Part shown: in pieces, positions 14,229-14,253 of the stretch
How the letters are laid out: the number at the start of each line of letters is the position of its first letter
Numbering within the stretch: position 1 is the first letter of the stretch
NCBI GenBank assembly: GCA_903873045.1
Contig: CAIQND010000712.1
Span: 1-14,253, forward strand
Direction: 5' to 3'
DNA from: an uncultured Methylococcaceae bacterium
GTDB lineage: Bacteria; Pseudomonadota; Gammaproteobacteria; Methylococcales; Methylomonadaceae
DNA: 14,253 nt
The notes under the pieces: model-generated
Told to the model about the DNA's origin: nothing
The model's database searches: none
Seen by the model: the letters and a program-made list of their open reading frames with translations, nothing else
Program-made: the position numbers and the translations under genes

Positions 14229-14253
14229 TCAAGCCGCGTGATGATCGTCGTCA
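14229..14253 (-). CDS. Possible C-terminal end of an upstream gene (partial)
   Basis: At the right edge, one minus-strand frame reads Asp-Asp-Asp-His-His-Ala-Ala and then TGA at 14231-14229, followed by seven T. The Asp/His-rich ending resembles the Asp7-Tyr-Tyr-His-His stretch of the 47-residue gene 28 bases further on, so it may be the end of a related small gene. Only seven codons are visible, so it may not be coding at all. Confidence 0.25.

Noticed and set aside
14202..14231. TTGATT-17-TATCCA pair before the 47-residue gene, considered as a promoter
   Set aside because: The -10 match is poor and the start point would fall at or beyond the ATG.
1..14253. CRISPR array, tRNA, rRNA, insertion sequence or attachment site
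   Set aside because: No spaced direct repeats with unique spacers, no cloverleaf-like sequence, no transposase frame and no integrase gene were seen.

Overview
This window is a block of a tailed, double-stranded DNA bacteriophage genome with siphovirus-like (lambda-type) head and connector genes. It is either a prophage or a free phage; no integrase, repressor, attachment site or host gene is visible to decide. Every supported gene lies on the minus strand, so the region reads from right to left. Base composition is moderate. The gene families (GpA-type terminase, gpW, lambda-type portal, S78 protease fused to capsid, gpZ, gpFII-like connector, GH108 endolysin, Mor-type activator) are typical of phages of Proteobacteria. 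A gammaproteobacterial host is a reasonable guess, but no host gene proves it.

Right end, 14253 to 13964: the tail end of an upstream frame and a 47-residue membrane protein with an Asp/His/Tyr-rich tail. These are followed by short G-rich tandem repeats and a strong intrinsic terminator that sits only about 20 bases before the next start codon. Replication module, 13963 to 11028: a deoxynucleoside monophosphate kinase-like gene overlaps a 792-residue primase-helicase (TOPRIM-like region plus DUF5906/SF3-type ATPase). Directly after it, 11012 to 10761 is a 250-base array of TGTGCAG heptamers in inverted halves around AT-rich tracts, the best candidate here for a replication origin.

Lysis and packaging, 10752 to 7307: a 67-residue unknown protein and a GH108 endolysin share a 4-base overlap. 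A 170-base spacer with a likely terminator follows, then the small (DUF1441) and large (GpA) terminase subunits. A Mor-family transcription activator gene overlaps the end of the large terminase. After it comes a 160-base spacer holding a large hairpin and a promoter-like element built into a 9-base inverted repeat.

Head and connector module, 6823 to 1: gpW-like joining protein, portal, protease-major capsid fusion, DUF2190 decoration protein with a fibre-like C-terminal extension, two tiny membrane proteins (a putative HP1-type holin and a partner), gpZ-like minor tail protein, gpFII-like connector, tail terminator, a 54-residue unknown, and the tail tube protein, which runs off the left edge. 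Most of these genes are coupled by ATGA or TAATG overlaps, suggesting one late operon. The Mor-like protein may control it from inside.

The most notable items are the heptamer array with related repeats on the far side of the replication genes, the activator plus operator-like element embedded in the packaging genes, the leader terminator before the kinase, and holin-like genes located about 7.6 kb from the endolysin.
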